Notes under the pieces: generated by a model
What the model was told of the DNA's origin: nothing
Seen by the model: only the letters and a program-made list of their open reading frames with translations
Database searches by the model: none
Program-made: the position numbers and the translations under genes
Assembly: GCA_003996215.1 (NCBI GenBank)
Contig: QJPP01001576.1
Coordinates: 62,001 to 126,000, forward strand
DNA length: 64,000 nt
Reading direction: 5' to 3'
Source: Jaltomata sinuosa
Lineage: Eukaryota; Streptophyta; Magnoliopsida; Solanales; Solanaceae
In this document: piece by piece, positions 36,870-48,845 of the stretch
Layout of the letters: the number at the start of each line of letters is the position of its first letter
Position numbering within the stretch: the first letter of the stretch is position 1

Positions 36870-39800
36870 TCAATCTGGAACTGAATCAGAATGAAAGAGA
36901 TGAGGATATTTGGCCTTCATGGCCTCTTTTGCTTCCCAAGTAGCACCCTCTATATGCTGATTCCTCCAAAGGACTTTCACCGAAGCAACTTCTTTGTTCC
37001 TCAACCTTCGAATCTGACGATCAAGGATCTCTACGGGAACCTCCTCCTAGGTGAGACTATCCTTCACACCCACATCCTCCAAAGGGACAATCAAGCTCAG
37101 ATCACCAACACACTTTTTCAATAAAGAAACATGAAAAACTTGGTGAACCACTTCCAACTCTATTGGCAACTCCAACTCATAAGCAACGCTACCAACTCTC
37201 CTAAAAATCCTATAAGGACCTACAAAACGGGGACTGAGCTTTCCTTTCTTGCCAAATCTCATCACACCCTTCATGGGTGACACCTTAAGGAAAACCCAAT
37301 CATCAACTTCAAATTCCAACTCCCTTCACCTCACATCCGCATAAGATTTCTGTCGACTCTGAGCGGTCTTCAACCTTTCCTGAATAAGCTAAACTTTCTC
37401 CATGGTCTCATGCACAGAATCTGGACCAATCATGATGGCCTAACCAACCTCGAACCAACCAATAGGAGATCTACATCTCCGACCATAAAGTGCCTCATAT
37501 GGAGCCATCTGGATGCTAGAGTGAAAGTTGTTGTTGTAGGCAAACTCGATAAGAGGTAAGTGATCATCCCAATTACCCTTGAAATCAATCACACATGCTC
37601 TCAACGTATCCTCTAAAGTATGAATAGTATGATCTGCCTGATCATCTGTCTGAGGATGAAAACTTGTGCTAAGCTTCACCTGGGTACCAAGGCCCTTCTA
37701 AAATGACCTCCAAAACTGAGATGTAAACTGAGGACCTCTGTCAGAAATGATGGACAAGGGAACACCATGCAATCGAACTGTCTCTCGGATGTAGAGTCTG
37801 GTATAGTCATCTGCTGAATCAGTAGTCTTAACAGCCAATAAATAGGATGACTTGGTCATCCGGTCGATAATCACCTAAATGGAATCATGCTACCTTCGAG
37901 TACGAGGCAACCAGTAATAAAGTCCATATTGATTGCTTCCCATTTCCAAATGGGAAGGTCAATATCTTGAAGCATGCCACCCGGCCTTTAATGCTCCACA
38001 TTGACCTGTTGACAGTTAGGACACTTAGCCAAAAACCAACTATGTCCTTCTTCATACCATTCCACCAAAAGATTTCCCGTAGATCATGGTACATCTTAGT
38101 GGCACCCGGATGGATGGAATATCTAGAACTGTGAGCCTCAGTCACAATTAGTTGTCTCAACCCATCAATATTTGTTACACATAAATGACCCTGATAGCGA
38201 AGCACACCATCTCCCCCTTGGGAGAAAACCTCAATTCGTTGCTGATGAACTGCACCCTTAAGCTAAAGTAAAAATGGATCATCGTCTTACTTTGCCTTCA
38301 CCTCAGCCACTAAGGACGATTCGGAACCATTTTGCACAATCACACCACTTTGGTCGAGTCCATAAGGCGAACCCCCAACCGAGCAAGCCTATGAACCTCT
38401 TTAACCAATTCATTATTTCCCTCTTCAATAGAAGCTACACTTCCCATGGACAATCTACTCAAAGCATCCACCACAACATTGGCCTTACCCAGATGGTAGA
38501 GAACACTCATATCATAATCCTTAAGAAGCTCAAGCCATCTCCTTTGTCGCAAGTTCAATTCCTTTTTAGTGAACACATATTGAAGACTCTTATGATCGGT
38601 GAATACATCCACATGCACACCATACAAGTAATGTCTCCAAATTTTCAAAGCAAAGACCATGGCTGCCAAATCAATATCATGAGTAGGATAGTTCTTCTCA
38701 TGGGTCTTAAGTTGTCTCGAAGCATAAGCAATCACCTTACCACGCTGCATCAAAACACAACCCAAACCAATCCTAGAAGCATCACAATACACAACAAAAT
38801 CATCTAAGCCCTCGGGTAGAGCTAACACTGGAGCGGTGGTCAATTTAGTCTTCAATTCCTGAAAGTTCTTCTCATACAAGTCAGACCACTAAAATTTTAC
38901 CTTTTTCTGAGTCAATCGGGTCAAAGGGGCAGCAATGGAAGAAAATCCTTCCACAAACCTTCTATAGTAACCAGCCAAAGCCAAAAAGCTCCTAATATCA
39001 TATGGAGAAGTAGGTCTAGGCCAGTTCTTTACTATCTCTATCTTTTGAGAATCAACCTGAATACCATCTTTAGTCACAATATGACCCAGAAAAGCAACAG
39101 ACTGCACCCAAAACTCACACTTGCTAAACTTTGCAAACAACTATCCATCCTTGAGAGTTCGCAACACAACCCTCAAGTGGTCCGCATGCTCCTCCTCACT
39201 CTGAGAGTAGATGAGGATATCATCAATGAAAATAATCACAAACATATCTAGGTACTATTTGGAAACATGGTTCATCAAATCCATAAAAGCTGCAGGAGCA
39301 TTCGTTAGACCAAAAGACATCACAACAAATTCAAAATGACCATACCGAGTCCTGAAGACTATCTTCAGAATATCACACTCTCTAACACGAAGCTAATGAT
39401 AATTAGATCTAAGGTCGATCTTGGAGAAGAAACTAGCACCCTGAAGCTGATCGAACAAGTCATCAATCCTAGGAATGGGATATTTCTTCTTGATTGTGAC
39501 CTTGTTCAACTGACGGTAGTCAATAAACATTCTAAGAGAGGCATCTATCTTTCAAACAAACAAAATTGGGGCACCCCATGGAGAAATGCTAGGTCTAATA
39601 AAACCTTTATCAAGAAGAACCTTCAACTGATCTTTCAACTCTTTAAGTTCCACGGGGGAAATTCTATAGGGAGGAATACAGGTAGGATTCGTATTTGGAA
39701 GAAGATCTATCCCAAAGTCTATCTCCCGCTCGGGAGGGACTTCGGGCAAATCCTCAGGAAACACTTCTAGAAACTCATTCACAACAGGAATAGACTGAAG

Positions 39801-40319
39801 GGATGGGCTTTTGGAATTCGTGTCCATAACTCGCACTATGTGATAAACATACCCTTTTGAAATCATCTTCTGAGCCTTAAGATAAGATATGAAATGACGT
39901 TTCGAGGAAAGGGGACTACCTTGCCATTCTAAAATGGGTTGATTAGAAAACTTGAAACTGACAACCCTAGTACGACAATCAACAGAAGCATAACATATAT
40001 ACAACCAATCCATACCAAGAATGAACTCAAAATCAGTTATCTCCAACTCTACTAGATCCGCTGAAGTGACTCTATAAAGGACTGAGATAGGGCAATTTCG
40101 GTAGATTCTTTTGGCTAGAACTGACTCACCAATGGGAGTAGAGACACCAAAGGGTTCTAAAAGCAATTCGGAACAAACTTCAAACTTGCATGCCACATAT
40201 GGGGTCATCAAAGATAAGGAGGCACCGGGGTCCAACAAAGTGTACACATCGAAAGAGAAGACTTTCAACATACTAGTAACAACGTCTGGTGAACCCTCTT
40301 GATCCTGACGAGAGGACAT
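36870..40319 (-). pseudogene. Element F pol: protease to chromodomain
   Basis: Minus strand. Protease begins the 255-codon open stretch 40319-39552 with LLDPGASLSLMTPY (intact active site) and EITDFEFILGMDWLY. The same ORF runs into RT (PPYRISPVELKELKDQL, KGFIRPSISPWGAPILF). The RT active site (near 39220) has FIDDILIYSQSEEE. RNase H (38879-38340): FVVYCDASRIGLGCVLMQ, FTDHKSLQYVFTKKE, DALSRLSMGSV. Integrase: HPGATKMYHDLREIFWWNG (38205-37885), FHPQTDDQADHTIHTLEDTL (37665-37600) and NNNFHSSIQMAPYEALYG. C-terminal: KLSPRFVGPYRIFRRVGSV, HQVFHVSLLKKCVGD. The chromodomain ends KYPHLFHSDS at the TGA at 36870. It is the least damaged pol in the window, but stops and frameshifts between domains still disable it. 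Confidence 0.9.
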
Positions 40320-41447
40320 AGCATAAAGGCAGTTCTGGCACTGACCACCAGAACTAGAAGTTGTGCCCTGCTGGGCTGGTCGACCTCTTGAAGCTGCTGG
40401 GATAGACTGAGTCCTACCACCTCCCTACCTCTTCTTAGCTGAAGGGCAATCTCGGATACGGTGTCCAGCCTGACCACATCCATAGCCACTATCTAAACCA
40501 GTCAAACACTCACCATAATGAATCTTCCCATACTTGGCACAAGCTGGATATGAAGATCCCTTAGCAACACTACCCTAAGACTGGGAATAAGAACCAGATC
40601 CTCTACCACTCTAATCATGACGAGGCTTCTGAGCCTGGGCAGGAGCACTAGCAGAAAAATGAACGGATCCTGATGACTTCTTCTAGAAAGAAGAGTGATG
40701 TCCAACTCCAAACCTGTGATGACCAAAACCTGATCCCTCGGATCTAACCCTCTTGTTCTTCCTTCCATCTCCCTAAGCTTGTCACCCTCAATCTGATGGG
40801 CATGAGTCATGAGTGGGGAAATGTTCATATCACTCAACAACAAAGTAGACCTACACTATTTCTTCACCACATCAGAAACCCCATATATAAACTTGCTCAT
40901 TTGATCATGCGGGTCTGCTACCATGGACGGGGCATACCTAGACAATTGAGTGAACTTCAGACTATACTCTCACAAATTCCTCCACCTTCGCTTGCCTCAA
41001 CTCTCGGAGAAAGAACCTATCAAGGAAGGCCCTCTCAAAACACTCCCAAGTCATGGGCACCGCGTCCCTCACCCTAGTCTACTTCCATTGCATGAACCAA
41101 ATATGAGGCACATTCTTGAGTTGATAGGATGCAAGCTCAGCATAATCAACCCCAACCACTTGCATAACTTCAAAAATCTTCTTCACTTCATCAATAAAGT
41201 TGAGCGGGTCCTCACCCACTTTTGAACCCTAAAATTTAGGTGGGTTCATTCGGACAAAGTCACGAACTCAGGCCGCTACCCCACCTTGAGGATGAACGGG
41301 GTAAGAGCCTACTAATTGGCCTGAGTGGACAAAGTCTGGGCTAGCAAATGGATGGCGTTCCTGAACTCCTCATTTGTGACATTGGGAACCATAATATAAG
41401 GAACAACATTCCGAGTGGCTCAGGGAGGCATAGCACATCGAGGAGGC
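40320..41447 (-). pseudogene. Element F gag
   Basis: Minus strand. The start codon is changed: where the second copy has ATGCCTCCTCGACG, this one has AGGCCTCCTCGATG. Then PPRCAMPP and a stop. It carries the same order as D: VTNEEFRNAIHLLAQTL, NFIDEVKKIFEVMQVVG, ERAFLDRFFPRELRQAK, MLLSDMNISPLMTHAHQIEG (40843-40780) and a Ser-rich linker. The zinc-knuckle text is around 40430-40540, read in pieces as YGKIHYGEC and GCGQAGHRIRDCP. Stops and frameshifts near 40560-40620 break it. Confidence 0.82.
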
Positions 41448-41642
41448 CTAGTCTGAAACGTATAAGATAAGGATTAGAGGGACATTAAAGTTAAGTTCTA
41501 TCACACGACGTGATCATAAAAGAAGTGAAGTTTTCCTAAGACACCTCATAGCTTCCCCCTCATATATGTGGCGTGCTTCACACACATGAAAGAGACTCTA
41601 CTCGATGTTGCTTTCGGACATCCTAGGACTCTTGAACCTGAG

Positions 41643-41654
41643 GCTCTAATACCA
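41643..41654 (-). other. Element F primer-binding site
   Basis: The plus strand GCTCTAATACCA is the initiator-Met site with one C-to-T change (minus strand TGGTATTAGAGC). Confidence 0.88.
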
Positions 41655-41658
41655 AGTT

Positions 41659-43720
41659 TGTCATACCCCGAGGTTACCCCCTATACATAACACAGGACAT
41701 AGGACCACAAGGGTCCCAAGCTAACCCTTGGTCATAGCATTCTCGAGCAAATATAAAGGAAACATAGCGGAAGCATCAAAGATAAAGACAGAATAGCATA
41801 AGATAGATGGTCGAGTCAAAAGAGGTATGACACCCATGAAGGGTTACATACGGTCTATGTATGAAAGCCTCTAATCATAACATAATGAGTTGCTAGGACA
41901 AGACCCTAGCTAACTCAAAGTATGGAAATAAAGTCAACATAAACTAAGAACATGACTAGTCCTCGACCTAAGAGGACTCACCCACAGCTGGAGAAGTAAG
42001 TGGCCTGGGAACTCTAGCCATGAATCTGAGAAGGGACAACTGAATCTGCATCATCAAAGGATGCAGCGAAAAATATGCGTCAGTACTATGGAATATATTG
42101 AGTATACGGGCAATGCATAAATAAGATAGAAACATGCTTTAAAAATGTACTTAGAAAGAATCCATACATAATAGGGTATCTTGGGTAAATAGCATAATGG
42201 AAAGATGAGACATGAAGTGAAAGACCAAACTTTAAAGTAAGAGTTCATAAAGCTTAGAAAACTTGAAAACATATATAAGGGAGTTTCTTATATCCGATAT
42301 GAGACCATGTGAGCTTACATGGAATCTAACTATATAACCCTAGTTAGCAAAGCTGACTTGAACCTTGCCAAGGAACGAGTCACCATACCCAACTATATAA
42401 CCCTAGTTGGCAAAGCTTCCCTAATTCCCATTAGGACACAGGACACCATTCGTAAAGACATGGATCCACCTTCATAAGCCTATAAGGCATATATCATTTC
42501 ATAACCTACGCTGGCAACGTAGTTTCTAGATTTGGGTAATTGAACCTTCATCGCTCGATGCTAAATACTACTCTCAAAACATGCATATGTAGCTCATCAT
42601 TTCATAGTGGCACCATCTCATGCCAAATCTTATTCATAAAGCATGAAAATACATCGGGCATCATGTAAATTTTCATATCATAGTTCATAAAGCTAGGTAT
42701 AGCCATAATTCAAAATATGCTTTTCTTTCTAAATTCATACTTGAAGAATTTGGCATACAATTTCATAAATACATAAAGGCCATGATATCTAATCATGCCA
42801 AGTTTGTCTTGAAAACATGCAATTTCATAGATTCATGCTAGAAATAAATTCTCATACTTGGGCTTTTAAAACCAATGAAGGAATCGTGAACAATTCATGT
42901 ATAATCAATAAGAAACCATGAATTTAACCATAGGAACTGATTTCATAAGTTTTCCCCAAATTTAGATCAAAACCCTAATTCCATAAGTATATAATTCAAC
43001 ATAAGAATTGGGGAGATTGGGCACAAGGGTGAGAGGAACCCATTGTTGAATACCCACATACCTTGGGTAAATGTAACCCACTTTAATTGGAAAGACTTAG
43101 GAGGCTTGATCTTGAAGCTTGAGACCTTGAGCTTGGGGAATTCTTTTCCTTCTTGGAAGAAGAGTGAAGTAATAAGAAGGAACTTAGGTTAATGAGGGTG
43201 AAAACCCTTCTTGAAATAGTCAAAATAACCTCACTTAGGAGTTAAAAAGGTGGGTAAAGACTAAAATACCCCTGAGAAATAATTAAGAAAAGTTGTCTTA
43301 AAAACCCTGCTTCAGGTTCCACGGGTGGGGTGTACGACACGTAGACCTGACCACGACTCATGGTTCCTTGTCATGGAAACTTTTCAAGATATCAACCTAC
43401 AAAAGGTCTTCTACAACTCAATAGGATGACTCGTGAAAGCTTCCATAAGTCGTAGAACCCAGTCGTGGAAATTCGTGAAAATGGCTGGCCTCTAATGAGG
43501 TTCCACGAGTCGACAGAATGACCCATAGAAACTTCTACGAGTTGTGGAACTGACTCGTGGTCCTCAGACCTGAGGGTGGTCTATAGGACTGGGATCACAA
43601 GTCATTTCCACGACTTGTGGAACCACCCACGACTCGTGGACTTGACCCGTGGTCCCTGGAAGTCTAAAATTTTCTGCAAGTTCTGAGTTTAAAAGCTGGA
43701 TCGATATCCGGGGTGTTACA
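41659..43720 (-). repeat. Element F 5' LTR (right copy)
   Basis: 2062 bases, TGTCATACCCC to GGGGTGTTACA in plus reading. Hairpin-rich segment at 43315-43660. Followed by GTAGAACTCC of E's 3' LTR, so GTAGA is the expected right target-site copy. Confidence 0.9.
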
Positions 43721-44888
43721 GTAGAACTCCCTATATCGAAGTTAACGTGAAAGGGTTAGTTAGGAATATCAAGATTTTGAAGTGTGTTGTAAAATAGGCA
43801 CTTTTGAGGGACTTTTGAGGTTTTGTCCCATGTCAACCTCTATAGTGGTTGACACTGAGCTACAGCGATGACTGCTAAAGTAGAGAAATTCTCTCTGTAG
43901 CGGAAGTCAAGGTGGTCAACTCTAATATAGCGAGTGTCTACTGCTATCGCGGTACCGCTATAGCGGGATTGGGCCGCTATAGCAGGATGACGGGATCATA
44001 AAATCCAAAAATAAGTTTATTAATTTCATTCTCTCCTCTTTAGTTGAAAGAGATGAGGCTTAATCCAAAAACCCTCCTAGGCTGCTCCAAAGCCTTGGAG
44101 CCATGGGGAGGAGAGATTTTGACTAAAAGGACGTAAAATCATGGATTTCAGGCTTGTCACCTTTCAGGAAACGCCTTCATAGAGCCAGAAAATGCATTGT
44201 GTAGATGCTTGGCATCCAGGTAGGCTAGGTTCTTTCATTGAGTAGACTTAGACTTGTTTCCATTTCATATTGTTGTTATAGACTGAAAGAAGAATTCATG
44301 TTTAGGCCTTCAGGAATGGAGTCTGGAGGATATCTGTGTTTTGACTGGCAGGGAATAGAAAATGATAGGGTTGGGGTGATGTGCTTCATTCTAGGTTATT
44401 TATACATGTCAAGTTAGTTTCAAGAACTAGACAGTTGGGAAGGTTTGGGGAACCAGAATGGATGGGTAATTTAACGACTAGTTATAAGGGGTTTCAGGAA
44501 TGATTCGATATAAATGAAATGGGGTAAGCAAGAATGGTCGAAGTAACAATTTTAGGTGATGTCCTATCTTTGTTGTGTTGTCCTAAAAGAAGGGTTCCTA
44601 AATTGATGTGTCAGTTGAATACGTGCCTAGGGTGGTGAACCGAGACTTCATCTACGGATAAGTATTCAATATTGGGTAGGTGATGGTTAATGTATTGCCA
44701 AATGCAATGTATATACATGTAACTATAGCTTAGTATTGTATGTACTTTCATGCTTAAGAAAGGAAGTTATGAATGTACAAGTATTTGGAGTGTCAAATTA
44801 TGTGAAATGAACTTGATTATTGCTTGTTGATTTTACAAGGGTATTTTCTGTTCATTTAATTATTGATTGTTGCTTTTGTGTGATATTC

Positions 44889-45075
44889 GATTGGCTCGGG
44901 TACCACACCTGGTATGGGATACTAATGGTTGGCTCGAGTACCATGCCTGGTATGGGATACTAATAGTTGGTTCAGGTACCATGCCTGGTATGGGATACTA
45001 ACACTTAGCTTGGGTACCATACCTGGTACAGGTTCTATACTGGTTAGCTTGAGTACCACGCCTAGTATGGGTTTA
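44889..45075 (+). repeat. Five-unit hairpin tandem repeat in E 3' LTR
   Basis: Same array as 30161-30343, five units with TACCATGCCTGGTA-type inverted repeats; units 4 and 5 begin TTAGCTT. Confidence 0.88.
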
Positions 45076-46005
45076 ATTATGTATTATTGATGGTGTTTGT
45101 CGAAGGTTCCATGAGTGGACCGGGTTGATTGTTGAGTTTGTGATTGATTATATAGGTCCTTGAGAGGCTGAGTTGTTACACTTAAATGTGGGGTTGGTCC
45201 TGGGATGGATCAGGCTTTGTCTATTAATGCTAGGTATTGGTCTAAGGATCCGTAGTTTGTTCGGGTAATGTAAAAAGGATAAATGTCTTGATTATTATTC
45301 ATTGTCAAATGATTGTCGAACATGTGTCACGGGGTGAGTAAGACTGAGAGTCTGTGGCTATATAGCTGGCTATTATTATTTGTTCACTATGGTCCTAGGG
45401 ATCCTTGGGAGGTCCGAGTAACTTGCAAGCTATGACACAATATTAGGTGGTCTGGTTACTTGCATAGATGGGCATGACTGATATGGTTGTTGAGTCCGGT
45501 TGTTGACTGGGTGTCTTATTGATAGTCATATAGACTTGGTTGTTCATAGGGTCTGGTAATATTCTATCAATATCGTACATTTGCGATTCCAATTTAATAA
45601 GAGTAACATGCCGGCAAGCGGTGATGTCTGGGCTAGCTAGGCACAAGACTAGAGGTGGTGAGGCGTATGCCTGACGGGTCCAAGATGGGTGAGCTTGGAG
45701 GTATTGAGGTCCTAGGGAGTCAGTTTAACTGGTTAGTGAAACTAAACTACTATTCTATGAGTGCTTGAACCGACGAGATGTTAAGGGTAAAGAACCTTAG
45801 GGGTTGAATATGGAGAAATCACAGGTAGTCTGTCATTGTTTGGCTAAGGGCTAAGGGTCAAGGTGTTTGACATAGGATCTTAACTTGATTCATGGTGGTA
45901 AATCAAGGTTTTGTAGGTTTCCTCTCAACTGGATAACAAGGGTGGATAGTAAACCTGAATTGTGGGACAGTAACCACTGAGGTGCTTATAGTGGTGGATC
46001 AGATG

Positions 46006-46165
46006 GGTGACTTGGGAAGTCTAGTGTGAAGGGTGACTTGGTAAGTCTAGTGTAAGGTGTGACTTGGTAAGTCTAGTGTTAAGAGTGACTTGGGAAGTCT
46101 ACTGTAAGGTGTGACTTGGGAAATCTAGGTGGTAAGTGAGACTTGGGAAGCCTTAGAGTTAAGTG
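46006..46165 (+). repeat. GGTGACTTGGGAAGTCTAG tandem repeat in E 3' LTR
   Basis: Same array as 31261-31430, about six units; two units read CTTGGTAAGTCTAG instead of CTTGGGAAGTCTAG. Confidence 0.85.
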
Positions 46166-46792
46166 TGGCCTGAGGGGTCCTAGTGTTAAATGTGATTGTG
46201 GGAAGGTCGTAGGTGTTACGTTGGACTACGATGGGATGGTATAGAGTCTACCACCTGTGGAGTTGGCAATGGAGCAGGGTAGAAAGGCTTGGGTGCAAAG
46301 CGTGTAGGCTGTAGTGGTAATAGTACAGAGGTAGAGACGGATGAGGAAAGACTGGATTATTATAGCTTATTGCATATTTTCTCTTGATTTCTTATATGAT
46401 GGTATGTAGTGGATTAGGGTCAACCGATGATGCCTACCAATACGTGTTGTTTGTACTGATACTACTCTTGCTATACCTTTTTGGGTATAGTCTGGTTGCA
46501 GGATCAGTGATGTTTCTTAGGTACAGGACGACGATGATCTCCAGCAGCTTCTACTCTTCGTCTCTATGACGGGAGTTGTGTCTCTGTATATTTCATATTT
46601 GTACTTCTCATGTAGTAGCTCTTGTACCTATTTTAGACTAGTTCCTAAGGAGGGTTGTATTCAAATGTTGTTAAGGATTTTCCTGAAATAAGAGTTGTAA
46701 ATGTGTTCCTTATTTAAAAAGAAGGTTACTGTATGTTTTTTCTTTGTTTTCTGCATTACTTGTTGGATCGGATGGTAAGGGATCTCCTATCT

Positions 46793-48792
46793 TGTCATGC
46801 TCTGAGGCTACCCCCTAGACGTAACACAAGACCCAGAACCACAAGTGGTCCCAAGTTAACCCTTAGCACTTGCATAACTTAGACAAACATAGATAAACTT
46901 AGCGGAAGCAATAAACTAAAGAGATAAGCAAACTGAACCATCAATAGATCAAGGTCTAGACATAACAGAATCTGAAACCTCAAATACAGAATCTCTAACT
47001 AAGTTTGAAAAGCCTCTAAACTGAATAATGAGTTGATGGGACAAGACCCTAGCTAACTTCTAATACTGAGAAGGAGGTCATACAAGTAACTAAGCTGATA
47101 CTAGTCCTCAAAGGATGAGGACTCACCACTCAAAGCTGGGAAACCTGCTAACCTCTAGCCATGAGTCTGAGATCAAGATCCTGAATCTGCATCATGGTAG
47201 GATGCAGTACAAAAATATGTGTTAGTACTATAGGATGTACTGAGTATGCAAGATCTTGGTAAAAACATACTAAATGTTCTTAAAACTGAAATCATGCTAT
47301 AATAGTAAAAGTTGTGATGAAAGACTCAATGCAATATCATAAACTAAAACAAATCTGGAATCCATAAGTAATAATAGAAATTCTGAAGTCTGGAAGACAA
47401 AGAGTCTACATTTTAAAAGCTTGAAACTATTTCTGTTGGAGATTCTCATAACCGACATAGACCATGTGAGTTACATGGAATTTGATGTATACCCCCCATC
47501 GAGAGGACCCAATTTACCTTACCAGGGTATAGAGGCATAACTGGTGTGATCATAATTTTTGATACCCAACCGAGGGGCTAAATGAACCTACAATGGCACA
47601 TAGTTCTAGGACTTAGGGTACTCTCACCCTATTCAACTCGGTGCTAAATACTACTCCCAAAATATATTATAGCTCATATATATACTGGGGCATCTCTGAT
47701 GCTAAATTGATCATAACTCATGGACATATCTGATGTCAAATCTATTTGAAAAGCATATGGACATATCTGATGTCATGATATTCATAAATCATAAGTCTTA
47801 AAAGCTTAGCACAGTCATAATTCAAAACATACTCTTTTCTAAAATCCATAGCTTGGAGAATTTGGCATGCAATTTCATAAATAATTGAAGTCATGTATGT
47901 TATTTTTACTTGAAATTATGCAATTGGGTGAAATCATGCTAGGATTCATTCTCAATGCATGGGCTTTTGGAAACACTTAAGAAATATCATATAAGTCATG
48001 AATAAAGGATTAGAAACCATTAATTAATGCTAGTAAACTGATTTCAGAGCAATTTCATAGATTGGGTAAGAACCCTAATGTCAGAGTTTCATAAATCCAA
48101 AGTAAAATCATGGGTTTTGGGCATAAGAGTGAAAGGAATCCCTTATTGAATACCCACATACCTGAATTGAAGCTTTCTTAATCTGGGATGAGAGGGATGG
48201 AGACTTGGAGCTTAAAGCTTGAGAGACTCTTTCTACTTTTAGAAGAGGAATGAGACTTTGGGAGGGGACTTAGGCTAATTAGGGATGAAACTCTATTAAA
48301 AGAGTCCAAAATGACCTCACTTAAGAGTTAAAAGGGTGAAAAAGTATCAAAATAACCCAGGAATTTAATTTAGAAAAACAACTTAAAATAGCGGTTTCAG
48401 GTTCCACGAGTGCCATCCACGAGTCGTAGACTCAACCATGACTCGTGGTTCCTGGCCAAAATGTTCAACTCTGAATCATAATTCACGAGTTAACAGTATG
48501 GTCCATAAAACCATCTACGATCCGTAGAACTCACTCGTGGTTCACTGGGGAAAAGACAACTCTGAAGTCTATTTCCATGAGCTGGTTCTATGACCCGTAG
48601 AACTGTCCATGACTCGTGGACCTAACTCATGGTTCTCAGACCTGAGGATGGTCTGCAGGACTGGTTTCATGAGTCCTTTCCATGACTCGTGGTTCCATCC
48701 ACGGCTCGTGGATTTGACTCATGATTCCTGAAATTTCAGAATTTTGTAGAGTTTCTGAGTTTAAAAGCTTGTTTGAATTCTAGGGTATTACA
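46793..48792 (-). mobile_element. Element G: solo LTR in E's 3' LTR
   Basis: Exactly 2000 bases, TGTCATGCTCTGAGG to GGGTATTACA in plus reading, flanked by perfect TATCT duplications (46788-46792 and 48793-48797). There is no internal region on either side. Minus-strand orientation. The first bases (TGTAATACCCTAGAATTC, then AGCTTTTAAACTCAGA) match A's LTR most closely. It was formed by LTR-LTR recombination of a full element. Confidence 0.9.
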
Positions 48793-48845
48793 TATCTAGG
48801 TTCTTAGAGTAGGTGCCTGCATGGCCTGGTAGTTGGGTCGTGACA
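48793..48845 (+). repeat. Element E 3' LTR, terminal part
   Basis: TATCTAGGTTCTTAGAGTAG to GGTCGTGACA, matching 32040-32094. It is followed by GAAGG, E's right target-site copy, and then B's RNase H. Confidence 0.88.

Larger units (their letters stand above)
33918..43720 (-). mobile_element. F complex: chromovirus plus extra truncated leader and gag
   Basis: On the minus strand: LTR (43720-41659), primer site, gag, pol, polypurine tract, LTR (36635-34579), then a second primer site, leader and the first part of a second gag that stops at 33918. So the left LTR has a polypurine tract on one side and a primer site on the other, as expected for an LTR shared by two tandem copies. E's 3' LTR resumes at 43721 without its first 256 bases. 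The two LTRs look about 95 percent identical by eye, the highest in the window, so F is the youngest insertion. Confidence 0.85.
43721..46792 (+). repeat. Element E 3' LTR, main part, 5' truncated
   Basis: Starts at the position equivalent to 19556 of the 5' LTR, so its first 256 bases are missing. It is colinear with 19556-20376 and then with 29821-32045. It is broken by solo LTR G at 46793 and resumes at 48793. Confidence 0.85.
19300..48845 (+). mobile_element. Element E: LTR element inserted in B pol and carrying D, F and G
   Basis: Bounded by TGTAATGACC and GTCGTGACA. The flanking 5-mers AAAGG (19295-19299) and GAAGG (48846-48850) are the target duplication with one change, and deleting E restores B's pol frame. 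Parts: 5' LTR split by D (19300-20376 and 29816-32094), primer site at 32097, 1.8 kb of internal DNA to 33917, then the F complex, and a 3' LTR lacking its first 256 bases (43721-46792 and 48793-48845), itself split by solo LTR G. No gag or pol of its own is visible, so E is either non-autonomous or lost its coding part in the F rearrangement. Confidence 0.85.

Noticed and set aside
38274..38807. A 177-codon plus-strand ORF
   Set aside because: It is the antisense shadow of F's RNase H, whose minus-strand reading has clear motifs.
39336..39770. A 144-codon plus-strand ORF
   Set aside because: Antisense shadow of F's reverse transcriptase.
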